From Rostrohypoxylon terebratum (taxonomy: Eukaryota; Ascomycota; Sordariomycetes; Xylariales; Hypoxylaceae), in the NCBI GenBank assembly GCA_022497145.1, contig MU385932.1, forward strand, positions 62,001 to 126,000: a DNA stretch of 64,000 nt, in the 5' to 3' direction. The notes below the pieces were generated by a model. That model did not search any database, had not been told where the DNA came from, and saw nothing but the letters and a program-made list of their open reading frames with translations. Positions 34,626 to 45,001 of the stretch are shown piece by piece; position 1 is the first letter of the stretch; each line of letters opens with the position of its first letter. Both the position numbers and the translations under genes were made by a program.

Positions 34626-36805
34626 TTATACTCCGGACTCTTTTCTCACTTTCTCGCTGTTTATGAATTCACACCTCTCAAATATTTTCTCCCATCTCAA
34701 AGCCTGCTCCGCCTCCGACGGAGTATCCCCATTGCCATCTTTACTAATGGAAACGGGCGTGTTTCCATACGGCCCTCCAAATAATTTCACGGAGACCTTA
34801 TTTGGAAATTCCTTCTTCAGCTCATCTTTCGTCACGCCACCAAAAGCCGATGGCCATGCATGAGCCCCACTCCCATCCCCATTAGCGATGCCAGAGGTCA
34901 CAAACTTCGCGATACTCCGACTCATCACCTTGGACAATTCTAATTGTGCTGGCGAATTATCAGCCCCCGCGGCTAGTCCCTGATGGTTCAGGACATATGG
35001 GATATCGCTCAAGTGCGCGACGCGCCAAAAGGGGACTCCCATATACTCGAAGACTGGGGTGTACCGCGTCGCGTTGAATTCATACAAGTGCATCTTCTCT
35101 GGGGCCACACCTCCGTTCTTGACGTATTGCCATGCGAAGTCAAGGACAGGACACGTGAACCAGATGTCCTTGTTTAGCTGCGCGGCACGATAGTACTGAG
35201 CTGAAATGGGTCCATCGTAGTCCGGTCTTACCATGCCCTCAAAATCCTCAACTGGGTACAGCTCCAGCAACTTAGCTTTCGTAGACTCGGAGTGTCCAGT
35301 CAGCCAGAGTCCAAAACTTCCCAGTACCTCCTCGTCAGTTGAAGTGGTTGGAGAAGCGTACCATGCTCCTTCATTAGCTACCCAGGAAGCAATGATTGAC
35401 ACACCCTTGGAGAATTTCCCGGCGCGCATCAGCTCAGTGGGCCGGTCGGTGATGAAGTCTCCATCATAAGTGGGATAGAAGAACGCCTCTCCGAATGGCG
35501 GACGTGCGGCACGGGATGCCGTGACGGAGAGGTTGGTCAGAACTTCAAAAGGGACTTCCTGTAAGCATTGAAGGGTCTCCGCAGACTGGCTATCTTCGTT
35601 CTTGATACATCCCACCCCTTGAGCTACCGTAGCGCTGTTATTCGCTACCAAATCCGACATGGTATTGAAATTGAGCCCTGTAGCCCCGGACATCATCCTG
35701 ACGCTTACGTAAGCTGGAATGGAGACATGTTCGAGACTGGGAGATCACTTACACAGCTTGCTGGAATGGAGCATCCTGCTTCCCTTCAAACGCGATCAAT
35801 TGTAAGCTAATATCACTAGCCCCGACACTTTGTCCAATTGCGGTCACTTTCGTAGGTTAAACGGTCAGCAAGCCAGCGCTACGGGAAGATCCATTCTTGA
35901 AAAAAGGGGCACTTACCACGCTGCGGGTCCCCACCGAAGTTTTCAATATTATCACGTACCCCTTTATATCAAGATCTGTTAGTTTAATCAAGCGCAAGCA
36001 AATAATAGGCATCACATACACTCGAGAGCGGCTCGTTGGTCACGCAAGCCAGCATTAGTATGTTTCGCATCAATGAGTGCTTTACTTGTCGCGAAACCGA
36101 AGACTATTGAACCATGTTAGGGAGTAGCACATGGTGTCTGAAAAGGTACAAGGAACATACAACCTAAGCGATAGTTTATGCCAACAAAGATTAATGGCTG
36201 ACCATCTGCAGCAGCCTGTCTTACTATGCCATCCGGTTCGTACAAGATATCTGAGGCTGACCCCAGAGCATGGCCACCTATGATAGCAGTCAGCCACAGC
36301 GTTCTAGCTGGTTTGATGCTAGACGAAAGGGGTACATACCTCCGTGTAGCCATACTATAACCGGCAACTTAGCATCCGGCGCCGTGGCTTGCGGCCGAGC
36401 AATCCTCAGGCTCAAGCAATTTTCACTAATATTCACAATTCGGCTAGTGAATGGAAGTATATCACCAGTCCCTTGCGGACACCAGGCCCCGGACTGGGTG
36501 GCATCAAGCACAGTTCCCTTCGCATGTTTGACGGGAACAGGCGGTGCAAACCGGTTCTTTCCGGAAGTATCCTCCGCGTAGAATATGTCCTGGAAATGTT
36601 CCACACCATTTGATTGGATGCCTACATATGTGATTTCTTGGACAGGGTCGAAAACAACGGCCGAGCTAATTCCATCTGAGAAAGGAAGTTTGATACTATA
36701 GTAGTCATTTTCAAATAGAAACTGACGAAATGGTTCGATAAAGACGGCCAGAAGACCAAAGGTTAGGGCTCCCAGGCCGAGTAGCCATGGGATGGTTCTG
36801 GCCAT
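34626..36805 (-). CDS. Type-B carboxylesterase/lipase (625 aa, six exons)
   Basis: Alpha/beta-hydrolase of the COesterase family that cleaves ester bonds; the substrate is unknown. Exons are 36805-36340, 36277-36161, 36103-36020, 35961-35917, 35846-35753 and 35697-34626. The introns are 55-70 nt and the total keeps frame. The N-terminus has one hydrophobic helix (WLLGLGALTFGLLAVFI), so the enzyme is either a signal-anchored membrane protein or secreted. Family features in order: PVIVWLHGGGHALGSA (oxyanion loop), INYRLGFFGFATS, GLRDQRAALEWVRDNI, and the nucleophile elbow GQSVGA with Ser244. That elbow is a variant of the usual GESAGA. The acid is Glu378 in WVANEGAW and the His is about 497 in PFWRVAHLSDIPYVLN. 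The catalytic triad is complete. It lies beside the RiPP locus; a role there is only a possibility. Confidence 0.92.
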
Positions 36806-37579
36806 TTTTTAGATTCAGGCTTCGAATGGAAGCAAACGGAGGGGCAACCTCGTATGATCCGGTCTTAACTTTTGCTCAGTATTTGGGGATGCGAATTTTC
36901 GGTTGCCAAATGGCTTGATAGTTGGACGTTTCAAAGATAGATGCGAAATACGAAGCGTTCAAATATAAAATATATGGAAGAAGGGATAGAGGAAGGGATG
37001 ATTACCTCACTGGTAAATGGTCACGGCCCCCAAGTTCAGTACCTAATACATCCCATATGGATAGCCCTGGAGCCAACACATAGTATGAATTATGCTGTGC
37101 CACAGCCCCACATCTCAGTATCAGGTATCTCGGTACCCAGTCAATCAAACAGTACAGTCCTAGGTGTACTTATGACCCGGAACTCCGAGTCTACCGAAAC
37201 ATCTCGGCGTAGAACTAAGAAAACAAAGATCAAAAATGACCGGTCGTGTTACCACAGCTGGTGTTACCATACATCAGGTACCTACCTACCTAGGTAGATA
37301 AAACATGGTCGGGGATGACCGGGCAAGCCGGGAAGTCGCATGAAAGCCACTCATCATAAGTTCATCGGTGGCCTCGGGTGGCCTAGTAAGCTTTTATGGT
37401 GCTACCTCATTATGTCTCACTTGGTACAATCATACGGCACTACGGTACGCCATTTATGCTTATTTTAGCGTATTCCTCGTATACGCGTGTGGAATTGATA
37501 GATTGATACTTGTTTTCTTCGCACCTACTTACACTATCAAGCCATCTACCTAGGACATAGGTACTTAAGACCTAGGTAC
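36806..37579. other. Intergenic, 0.8 kb
   Basis: Promoter of the esterase and 3' flank of the rhodopsin-like gene. Carries several ACCTACCTAGGTA / CCTAGGTACT motifs (about 37280-37300 and 37548-37580). Confidence 0.55.
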
Positions 37580-38877
37580 TCAGGGGATAGCCTCAAAACT
37601 TCTGTAAATATCAGTGCGAGCTATGATGCCCCGTCTTTGTTGAAATCTCTCGTTGGTATTCTTGTTATAGCCAGCCTCCGTAACCATCCTCGGATCTCCT
37701 TCCCACGGTACCGTCTCATTTATCGTAAGTCCCGCTGGCGAGAAAGTTCTTGTTTTCGAAGCGACGGGTAGCTCGACACCAATGTCAGATATTTTACTGG
37801 CTGCGCGGCCACTGGATAGAAGAGTCCAATGACTCGGGTGACTTGGCCCGAGGAGGGTGATTAGACCTTCGTTGAATTTCCCTATAATAGGGGCTAACGT
37901 CGGTAGGCAACAGACGACCATAGCAACATTAACTTCAATCTCCGACCAAAGGATGAACAGAGTGAAATCTGCAATGAAGTCCGGGTTATCTTCCTTGTCG
38001 TAAGAAGTCACAAGGTAAATATACATCCGTGCTATACCAGCACCAATCGTACTAGACGGAAATTAGAAACTTCCCGCCAAATGACAACATACGTGTAAGT
38101 GTGTGGATAGATGGCGATAGACTTACAACAATCCGAGCATGAAAATGCATGTTACGCCGATTTTCCTCCTTGTTGGCATATGAAGCTTCCATATGAGTGG
38201 GACCGGCATGAACATGATAATGAAGTCCGTCAGCAGGTCCGTTGCCGTGAAAACAGTGAGCATATTGAGGGTATTCGTGCATTGGGTAAGAAAGATCCCT
38301 ATAGGAGCCCAGTTCCACGTCCATTCTGTCCCGCATTGGAAAAGGGTGGCGAAGAAAAATGAAATGGACCACGCGCAAATGATAACTATCATACACCAGC
38401 AGAGCCTGACAAACCATCCAGCAGGTCCGAATATCCGCTTCCATAAAAACAGAATCGCTAACTTGATCAACCCGAAGGTGACTTTCTCAGTCGTTTGGAA
38501 AGCATACTTGTATTTCTGGGCTAGATGCTCGAGTTCTGTGGTTACGGGCCAGTCATTTTCGATAGGTGAATGGCCTGTGATTGCGCCCTGGACTGTGCCG
38601 GCGATGAAAATTCCATTCAGCGCAAGTACAAAGCCCTATAATCTTCAATGTCAGTTGACTAGAAAATATAACCCCTTAAGACGAGAAATAAGTTAGGAGT
38701 CGCGCTTACCAACGCTACTAGGGTTAACCAATCATCCGTAGCAAACCCAGCTCTAGTTATCCATCTAGCATGGAATCTAGACGTGACCGCCGTTATAGTG
38801 ATGACACAAAAGAAAGAGGCCAAAGCTATGAGACCTGGGCGGTTACTGACCAATCTCAAGTGCGTCGAGTAGGCCAT
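37580..38877 (-). CDS. Fungal rhodopsin-like integral membrane protein (SAT4-type, 382 aa)
   Basis: Seven-helix membrane protein of the large fungal 'rhodopsin domain' family (PF20684-like). It has no retinal-binding evidence and the function is unknown; members often lie in secondary-metabolite clusters. Exons are 38877-38710, 38635-38127 and 38051-37580; introns are 38636-38709 and 38052-38126. I start at the ATG at 38877, because the open frame further upstream offers only TTG. Visible segments: GLIALASFFCVITITAVTS, then RAGFATDDWLTLVAL (the conserved loop/helix), LIKLAILFLWKRIF, MIVIICAWSISFFFATLFQC, ATDLLTDFIIMFMPVPLIWK, KIGVTCIFMLGLFTIGAGIA and LFILWSEIEVNVAMVVCCLP. The WSEIE..V..VCCLP block near helix 7 and the conserved Cys in FQCG are typical. 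The tail is cytosolic. The gene is divergent from the first UstYa gene. Confidence 0.88.
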
Positions 38878-39324
38878 TTTTCTTCGATTCGTAGTGATTA
38901 TACTGTGAATGGAGTTCAACTGGGAATAAATGAGTTATGTTGAGGGATAATTATATGTAACAAGCGATTGGAAGAAGTCCAGAATTCGAGTAGGCATAAA
39001 AGGCTGCAACCTCAAGGCGAAGGATCATGTTCTCCGGGATGTCACCCTTAAACTTCGCTATGATTTGCTGGAGCTATGTACATCATGCTGACGAAGTGTG
39101 GCAACTCGAATGATCCAAATCCACAGCCTATCATTCCGTTGGGTGGTAGTATTATGCAGCTCCTTCAGCTTCAAGTAACACAATGCCGGATATATTCCAT
39201 AAAAGGTAGGTGATTCCCAGGGCTGTTCTAAAGTAGCTACCTATATACATAGTTCTGTGTGACAATTCCTTGAGAACGAGAAAAAAAAGCCCCCATGCCT
39301 GGGACAACAACATAGACCACCAGA
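38878..39324. promoter_or_regulatory. Divergent promoter region between rhodopsin-like and UstYa genes
   Basis: A 447-bp gap with genes starting on both sides. TATATACATAG at 39242-39252 lies about 75 bp upstream of the UstYa start and could serve as its TATA element. No specific regulator site is recognised. Confidence 0.4.
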
Positions 39325-40158
39325 ATGGCTATTCTTTCTCATGACGAAGAGGATCACGGGTTGCTCACAGACATTGATGGAGCTGAAACTCGTGATAATG
39401 TAGTTTATCCCCTTTCTACACGTAAAGCTGGGGGTCGAACACAAAGCCTTCTCTTAGGACTACTTTCAGCGTCGCTATTGGTCAATCTGTTGACTCTCAT
39501 GTTCTATCTCTTGCCGTCCAAGCAGCCACTTTCAAAGTATGCCAGCCTTGCACGCAACATCGAGGAGCCCTACGTACGTATGACTCCATACAGTTCCCAA
39601 AATGACACGCTACAAGACCAATTATGGGATTCTATCAACATAGATTCTGGTGTTGTCGCACTCTCCGATTCATGGGCGGCTCAGCATAACCTACGCACTG
39701 CGCAACGATTCCCTTGGGATCAGACCAAAGGAATATACATCCTCCACGGCTTCCACAATTTGCACTGTTTGAAGATAATTCACATCACGCTAAGTGAGCT
39801 TCGACGCGGAGTTCCTCAGTCACGTTCCCGGCATCACGTCGATCATTGCTTGGATGCATTGCGCAGACAAATCTTGTGTGATGCAGATGATACACCGAGG
39901 GCGACGGATAGGAGACCAGAGGTGCTGAGTGGCCTCAATCAACACCGCATGTGTCGAAGTTGGGAGCAGCTAGAAGACTGGGCTAAGAAACATACGGCCT
40001 GCTACAAGCGTCCCGAAGACCCAGAGAGAGACGGAAAGCCTAAGCTAGATAGGTTCAAACACTGCCCCCCAGACAGCGGATACGTCGTCAATGACGATTA
40101 CGTACCGTCGGATGAGATCTTGGTAGGAATCCCGGAGGAGTCTCAAGAAAGACAGTGA
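39325..40158 (+). CDS. UstYa-family (DUF3328) oxidase, copy 1 (277 aa)
   Basis: UstYa/UstYb-type proteins catalyse oxidative cyclisation and related oxidations of fungal RiPPs, probably as membrane-anchored copper-type enzymes in the secretory route. The gene has a single exon. A single N-terminal membrane helix spans about residues 41-63 (SLLLGLLSASLLVNLLTLMF). The luminal domain has both diagnostic HxxHC motifs: HNLHC (144-148, in ILHGFHNLHCLK) and HVDHC (171-175, in HHVDHCLDALRRQILC). The usual pre-motif (QLWDSINIDSGVVALSDSWA) is also present. The C-terminal 80 residues are charged and Pro-rich. The length fits the family. The gene lies about 890 bp from the start of the repeat-containing precursor, on the opposite strand, which is the expected partner context. 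Confidence 0.93.
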   Translation: MAILSHDEEDHGLLTDIDGAETRDNVVYPLSTRKAGGRTQSLLLGLLSASLLVNLLTLMFYLLPSKQPLSKYASLARNIEEPYVRMTPYSSQNDTLQDQLWDSINIDSGVVALSDSWAAQHNLRTAQRFPWDQTKGIYILHGFHNLHCLKIIHITLSELRRGVPQSRSRHHVDHCLDALRRQILCDADDTPRATDRRPEVLSGLNQHRMCRSWEQLEDWAKKHTACYKRPEDPERDGKPKLDRFKHCPPDSGYVVNDDYVPSDEILVGIPEESQERQ

Positions 40159-40643
40159 ACCTGGAATTAATAGTGAAATATGATACTGGTACCTTACGAA
40201 CAGGTAACAAGACACCCTTCAAAGGTTGATAGCAGGTTGAATAGACTGAGAGAATGGATATTAAACGGCTATGGAGCGGATCATCTGCTCAAGGTAGAAT
40301 AAATAAAGGCCTTTTCTTGTATGCAAGCACTAGTTAGGGATATTTCCATAGTTATCTTGACGTTACCAGTTCCAAATCTAAGCATATGTACAACTGCCTC
40401 CATCTAAAGTTTCTCTAGATCATAAAGACTGCACTATACCAAAGATTTCGTATGCTGCCAGTTTAATACGTGTAATTTAGTGGCATAAAGTGTAAGTAAG
40501 TGCCTAGGTATTACCACAAGAATAGCTATAAATTTAGAGAATGTTCCTATGTGCCATTTCCATCTGTAAATGATCATATCGTAATTTGAAATTGGACATC
40601 AAGTTCACTCAGAATAAGTCGCCCATCGATAGCATTCCCATAA
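40159..40643. other. Intergenic, convergent
   Basis: 3' flanks of UstYa copy 1 and of the RiPP precursor gene. AT-rich, nothing coding. Confidence 0.55.
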
Positions 40644-41048
40644 CTAGAACCCATCTGCAACATCGACATCCTCATCCTCGCGCTTCTTGAATCCGTCGCC
40701 AACGTCGACGTCCTCATTACCACGCTTCTTAAAGCCATCTCCTACCTGCACTTCTGCATCTTCCCGTTTTTTGAAACCATCTCCAAGGCCAATATCGGTT
40801 TCTTCACGTCTCTTGAATCCGTCCGCAACAGCTATCTCGGCTTCGTCACGACTGGCTAGGTGGTTAACTGCTCGTGCCGTGTCTCGACGAGAAACAGTTG
40901 CTGGGTCCAGCAAGGTGTTATCTTCAGAAATGAATTAGTTCTGGTGTCGATAAACGTAAACAGTCAACAACTCACGGGCAGTCGGAGCCGCCACAGCAAA
41001 GGTGGCAGCAAACTGAAGAATAATAGTGGTGATGGAAAGAGTCCGCAT
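40644..41048 (-). CDS. Dikaritin-like RiPP precursor with five Kex2-bounded repeats (116 aa)
   Basis: Precursor of a ribosomally made, modified peptide. Exons are 41048-40976 and 40921-40644, with a 54-nt intron (GTGAGT, GACTG-type branch, TGAAG) in the N-terminal region, as is common for UstA-like genes. Residues 1-24 form a signal peptide (MRTLSITTIILQFAATFAVA, then APTA). A leader of about 25 residues contains SRRD and ASRD. Five 14-residue repeats start at residues 50, 64, 78, 92 and 106; each has an acidic spacer, a hydrophobic/Gly segment, Asp-Gly-Phe, then KRR or KKR. The last repeat ends at Phe116 with no basic tail. The segments before the cut sites read IAVADGF, IGLGDGF, VQVGDGF, VDVGDGF and VDVADGF. 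Kex2-type processing and modification by the two flanking UstYa proteins are inferred from the family. The repeats contain no Tyr or Cys, so chemistry would centre on Phe, Asp and aliphatic residues. The product is unknown. Confidence 0.92.
40647..40847 (-). repeat. Five in-frame 42-bp repeats encoding core peptides
   Basis: Units at 40847-40806, 40805-40764, 40763-40722, 40721-40680 and 40679-40647 (the last truncated before KKR). DNA identity between units is moderate, with many synonymous differences (GGATTC, GGTTTC, GGCTTT and GGGTTC for Gly-Phe). The array therefore looks old and kept at the protein level. Confidence 0.9.
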
Positions 41049-41803
41049 TGTTCTTTGTATTTTAGCAAGGCTGTAGTGTGATGAAGTTCAACGAGGAAAC
41101 CTACTGATGGTGCTCATTTAATTAAATCCGGGATACACTTGTCTTACCAGAGGTCAAATAGTCCTAGAGGTATTATCTTCCGGGCTGGATGATACCAAGT
41201 CCAAGCCATCTGTCATAGGACTTGAATGTAATCTTCAACATTAAGTCCAACGTAACATTCTATGAAGTCGTGCTCCCACCTATCCTGCTACCATAGCGAA
41301 TAGGGGGAATTCGGCCAAGATCGTCGCCACCACGGAACACAAAACTAGACACATAAGCTATGCAGGCCTTGTTTGAATGCTTTCAAATGGTAAGTGGATA
41401 AAGGGGCTCGGGCAGATTTTAATATATTTTGCGTTACACTGTAGGTACTTGAGTCAACCTTGAATACAACGCAACTATGCTTCGAAGGATTCGCTTTTGA
41501 CGCGTAGGCAATATATAGAGACCTCATTGGCTGATGTGAAGGTCTTATAGGTATGACGAGAGAAGCCACCACTGTTACACGACAGCGTAGGTACCTAGTT
41601 GCTTTTTCAATGCACACAGTGTTTTTCCGACCAGCGCCACAGGGGGTCGGGTTTATTATAGGCACCTTAATACCCAAATACCTTAGGTAGGTACCTACAC
41701 ATGTCTAATATGTCAAAGTTCAAAATGCTCCAAATATTTCCCAACATCGCGTTTGCTCTACATAGACAGGAACAACCATATGAACCATCTCAAGCATAAA
41801 ACC
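41049..41803. promoter_or_regulatory. Divergent promoter of RiPP precursor and UstYa copy 2
   Basis: A 755-bp bidirectional region. The palindrome ATTTAATTAAAT at 41116-41127, about 70 bp upstream of the precursor ATG, is a likely TATA-type element for it. A TTAGGTAGGTACCTAC motif lies near 41684 on the UstYa side. No known regulator site is identified. Confidence 0.4.
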
Positions 41804-42625
41804 ATGTTTTTAAACAGCCTTTTTGGCAGAGAGACGAGTTCGTACAAGCCGCTGACAAATGGCGAAACGGAAAACGGTTCTGTAGAGTCATTCGACGCAA
41901 CGCCTAAAGGCACTCTATATGTACCGGGGGATGGAAAAGCTCGTCGCTACCTCTCAATTCTCATACCAATATTTATATCTCTTGTGGCATTTGCTGCCGG
42001 TGTGCTTGCCATGCAGATCTACATAGCCCTGGGAGATAATCTACATGACGATACTGAACAGAGCATACCCCTACTAGGCATACAACGAGAGTTCATATAC
42101 AATTCACCCTTTTCGCGGGAACCACCACAAGTAGATGGATCGGGAGAAATATCTGAACCGATATGGGACGAACTGATACCGAGTAAGCAATCAAAAGTGG
42201 TCATATCTTAATCTTGGAGTGGCTAACCGGGAGTGATTGTGATAGATGGGCTTGGGTACTTCAGAGATGAACATCTCGCGCTAAATATATCTATACCTAC
42301 AGTATTTCATCAACTGCATTGCCTTTACCTCTTGCGGCGAGCATACTACTCTCAGTCTGACGACCTCCAAGAGTTTGATTTTGGCAAGGATCGCGTTTCT
42401 CATGTAGCGCACTGTTTTGATTACCTCTTGCAAGGCCTTACTTGCTCCGTAGATACAACTATAGAGCCAGCAGTTAACGAAGCGGATGGATTTCTTGGAA
42501 GCGGGTTCTCTCGGCAATGTAAAGATTTCGAGGGTCTCAAGGAGTTTGTTGAAGAACGAAGGGTTTTCAATGCATCTGGATTTCTAGCACATGGACTTGA
42601 TCATGGACATGTCCATATCTTATGA
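41804..42625 (+). CDS. UstYa-family (DUF3328) oxidase, copy 2 (252 aa)
   Basis: Second UstYa-type RiPP oxidase. Exons are 41804-42182 and 42246-42625; the intron 42183-42245 (GTAAGC, GGCTAAC branch, GATAG) restores the family passage ISEPIWDELIPNGLGYFRDE. The Met at 41804 (MFLNSLFGRE) has a good -3 A; an upstream in-frame Met at 41780 is possible. One membrane helix spans about 50-75 (LSILIPIFISLVAFAAGVLA). Both HxxHC motifs are present: HQLHC (148-152) and HVAHC (179-183, followed by FDYLLQGLTCSVDTTIEP). The Cys-rich end (SRQCKDFEGLKEFVEERR) is typical. It is divergent from the precursor gene and clearly different in sequence from copy 1, so the two may act on different residues or steps. 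Confidence 0.92.
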
Positions 42626-42900
42626 AATATTATCCATATTCTACTTAGATAGTATATTTGAATGAATTATATAGAAGCCTAAAATGCATGATGCCCCTAT
42701 TTAATATGTGCTGAGTCAGCATTGGTTGCCTTATGTAATCTTTCAGTGCCCTGAAGATTGCTTTATCAGCTGATGACGGCCCGCCGCTTAGGCCTTTAAG
42801 TTCATATTTCCATTCAAGATCTTAAAGCCCGATGTTTAGAATAACAACAAACCGGATCTTCTGCCTTTTTTCCATCACAATCACAGAGCAAAGGGGAACT

Positions 42901-44881
42901 ATGTTGGAGGAACTTCTTGAGGCTTGCGGACAGTTAGAAAAGGCTGGGACATCTCCATGGGAGCTTCCCGAAGACATTCAAAACCGTGAGATTTCTGACT
43001 CACAACTCATCTTACAAAGACAATTTGACTAATTGTCATCTTAGTGATTCCAAATAGAACAAGCTTTCAGGACTTAAACAAGTTTCTATCAAATGATCGA
43101 GACCAATCGGTATGCAAGCGATCCTCGGGATTTATAATCTGTCATTTCTATCTACGGTCGCAGGCTAAGTGAACATGCGCAGAAGGATCACATCGCCGTC
43201 CTCCGGGCTGCATACGTCACAATCATCAAGATCAAGAGCACGAAAGAGGAAGAAAGATGCGATGAAGATGGCTTGAATGACGCACTCCTCGGCATATCAG
43301 ATTGCATCAGCGCTCTGATGATGCCTATCTGTTCTGACACCTCACTGGACGAGGGTATGAGCCCTCTCATCCAATGACAATTGAAACAGTCAGCTCACCT
43401 AGACTCATCGTACAGACACGACAGACTACGCGAAACTCCGGCGCAAGGGCGAACTTGGCCTTCAAGCCATAGAACAGCTGATCGACGCCCCTTTCCAAGC
43501 GCCTCTGCAACTGCGGCCTTTAGTATTACTCCACTTGGCCGCATTCACAGATGCCGCGGATCCTTGGTCCACAGCGAACTCGTGTGCTCTAGCGCGCAAG
43601 CTTTTGGAGGCTCAACTACAGACCCTGGACGAATCCCAGATCAAGTCACTGATTGCTGAGGAAATCCTCACCACTTTCATACGCCCACTATTCTCCAAGT
43701 CCCGCTCCGCAGCCGTGACCGCATCCGGACGTAAAGCCGAGTTTGTCGAGCCGTCGCGCTATGACACCGTAGACCGGGAGACCCCGGAGACGAAGCCGTG
43801 GAAGTACGCCCACCGGTATGCAGTCACTGTCTTCGCGTGGGCAGTGGAGCATTCAGACGTAAGTCGCCTACAACCTCACTTTTACCAAACAGATCTCACA
43901 CCTGTCAGGCCGCCCTCCTACAAACGCACTGGCCATCCTTCACCCCCGCGCTCCTCACTCTCCTAGACGAATCGCATGCGAGCCTCAAAATACGCGCCCT
44001 CCAAATCTTCCGCGCCTTCTGGTCACGATGCCCGCCAAACCTGATGCAGAACACCGGCCTCGCCACAGTCTTCGAAGATGCCGTATTCCCCGCAGTTCTC
44101 TTCCTTCCTTCTCTCACGCCGGAAGACGAGTCCCTGGAGATCCTAGGCGCGGCCTACCCCGCGCTAATCGAGATGGCCGGGCTTACGTATACTGATCACG
44201 GCCCGGAAGCCGGTCCGGGATTAGGCGGGAACGAGAAACAGCAAATTACGGAATCGCAGCGCAAACTACTAGACAAGATAGTCCGGGAAGGAGTCATGGT
44301 GGGGTACCACCACGCGAAAGAGCACGTGCGGCTTGTCAGCCTGTTCTGCGAAGTACTCGTGTGTGTTATAAACGGGATGGGTATACTAGCTGTGAAACAC
44401 CTGAAGGTACCGTCCTCCTATCCCACCTCATTCGCCGGCCCACTATCGAACTTGAACCCCATGTTTACACCCGAACGCCTGTTCCCCATGAAATGCTAAC
44501 TAACTGTGCGAACGATAGGACTTCGTCCCCATGGTCTCCGAGATATTGGCCGATCCGTTCGGAACCAAGCACCCGCCAACCCTCACCTCGGCAACCCAAC
44601 TCCTCCAGGCCATATTGCGTAACTGCTGGCCGCGGATCCCGCATTACTGTAACGAGATCATCAAGGTCCTTATGCTATGCTGGCTCAACATCGAGGACGA
44701 AGACTCGTTCTCGGATGATAGCCCAGTTGCAAGCGATCTGAAAGCCGGACTAACCCAGACCGCTGACATGCTTTCAGCCGTAATGAAGGCATCGCAAGTA
44801 GACCTTCACGATCGTGTGGGTGTGCTGATCGAGAAGGAGCCGCAACTACGCAATCTATTCAAAGATGGAATAATAGCATAG
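42901..44881 (+). CDS. TTI2: TTI2-like subunit of the TTT (Tel2-Tti1-Tti2) complex (541 aa)
   Basis: TTT is a co-chaperone for PIKK kinases (TOR, ATM, ATR). Six exons: 42901-42985, 43045-43109, 43183-43354, 43416-43858, 43909-44406 and 44519-44881, with introns of 50-112 nt and frame kept throughout. The protein is all-helical HEAT-like. It reads DLNKFLSNDRDQS, then DHIAVLRAAYVTIIKIKS, QLRPLVLLHLAAFTDAADPW, PWKYAHRYAVTVFAWAVEHS, HASLKIRALQIFRAFWSRCP and VPMVSEILADPFGTKHPP. The last stretch (ILADPFGT...PP, then ILRNCWPRI) is the most family-like part. Identification is from recalled family pattern, not a search. An in-frame Met at 42832 lies upstream but the extension looks non-coding. The gene ends 120 bp from the convergent FIG4 gene. 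Confidence 0.78.
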
Positions 44882-45001
44882 CGCAGCCCCGTAGTCTCTA
44901 CAGCCCCCCTACCAGCAAGTCCCAAGCCATCAAGGAGACCCCAAATCAGGGGACCCCAAATCGAAGGCATCGCTCATCGGCGTATCCTGAGCCGACGATC
45001 C

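Noticed and set aside
40647..40847. CRISPR-like or minisatellite array
   Set aside because: The 42-bp units are in frame, differ mostly at synonymous sites and encode conserved peptides with protease sites, so they are coding repeats.
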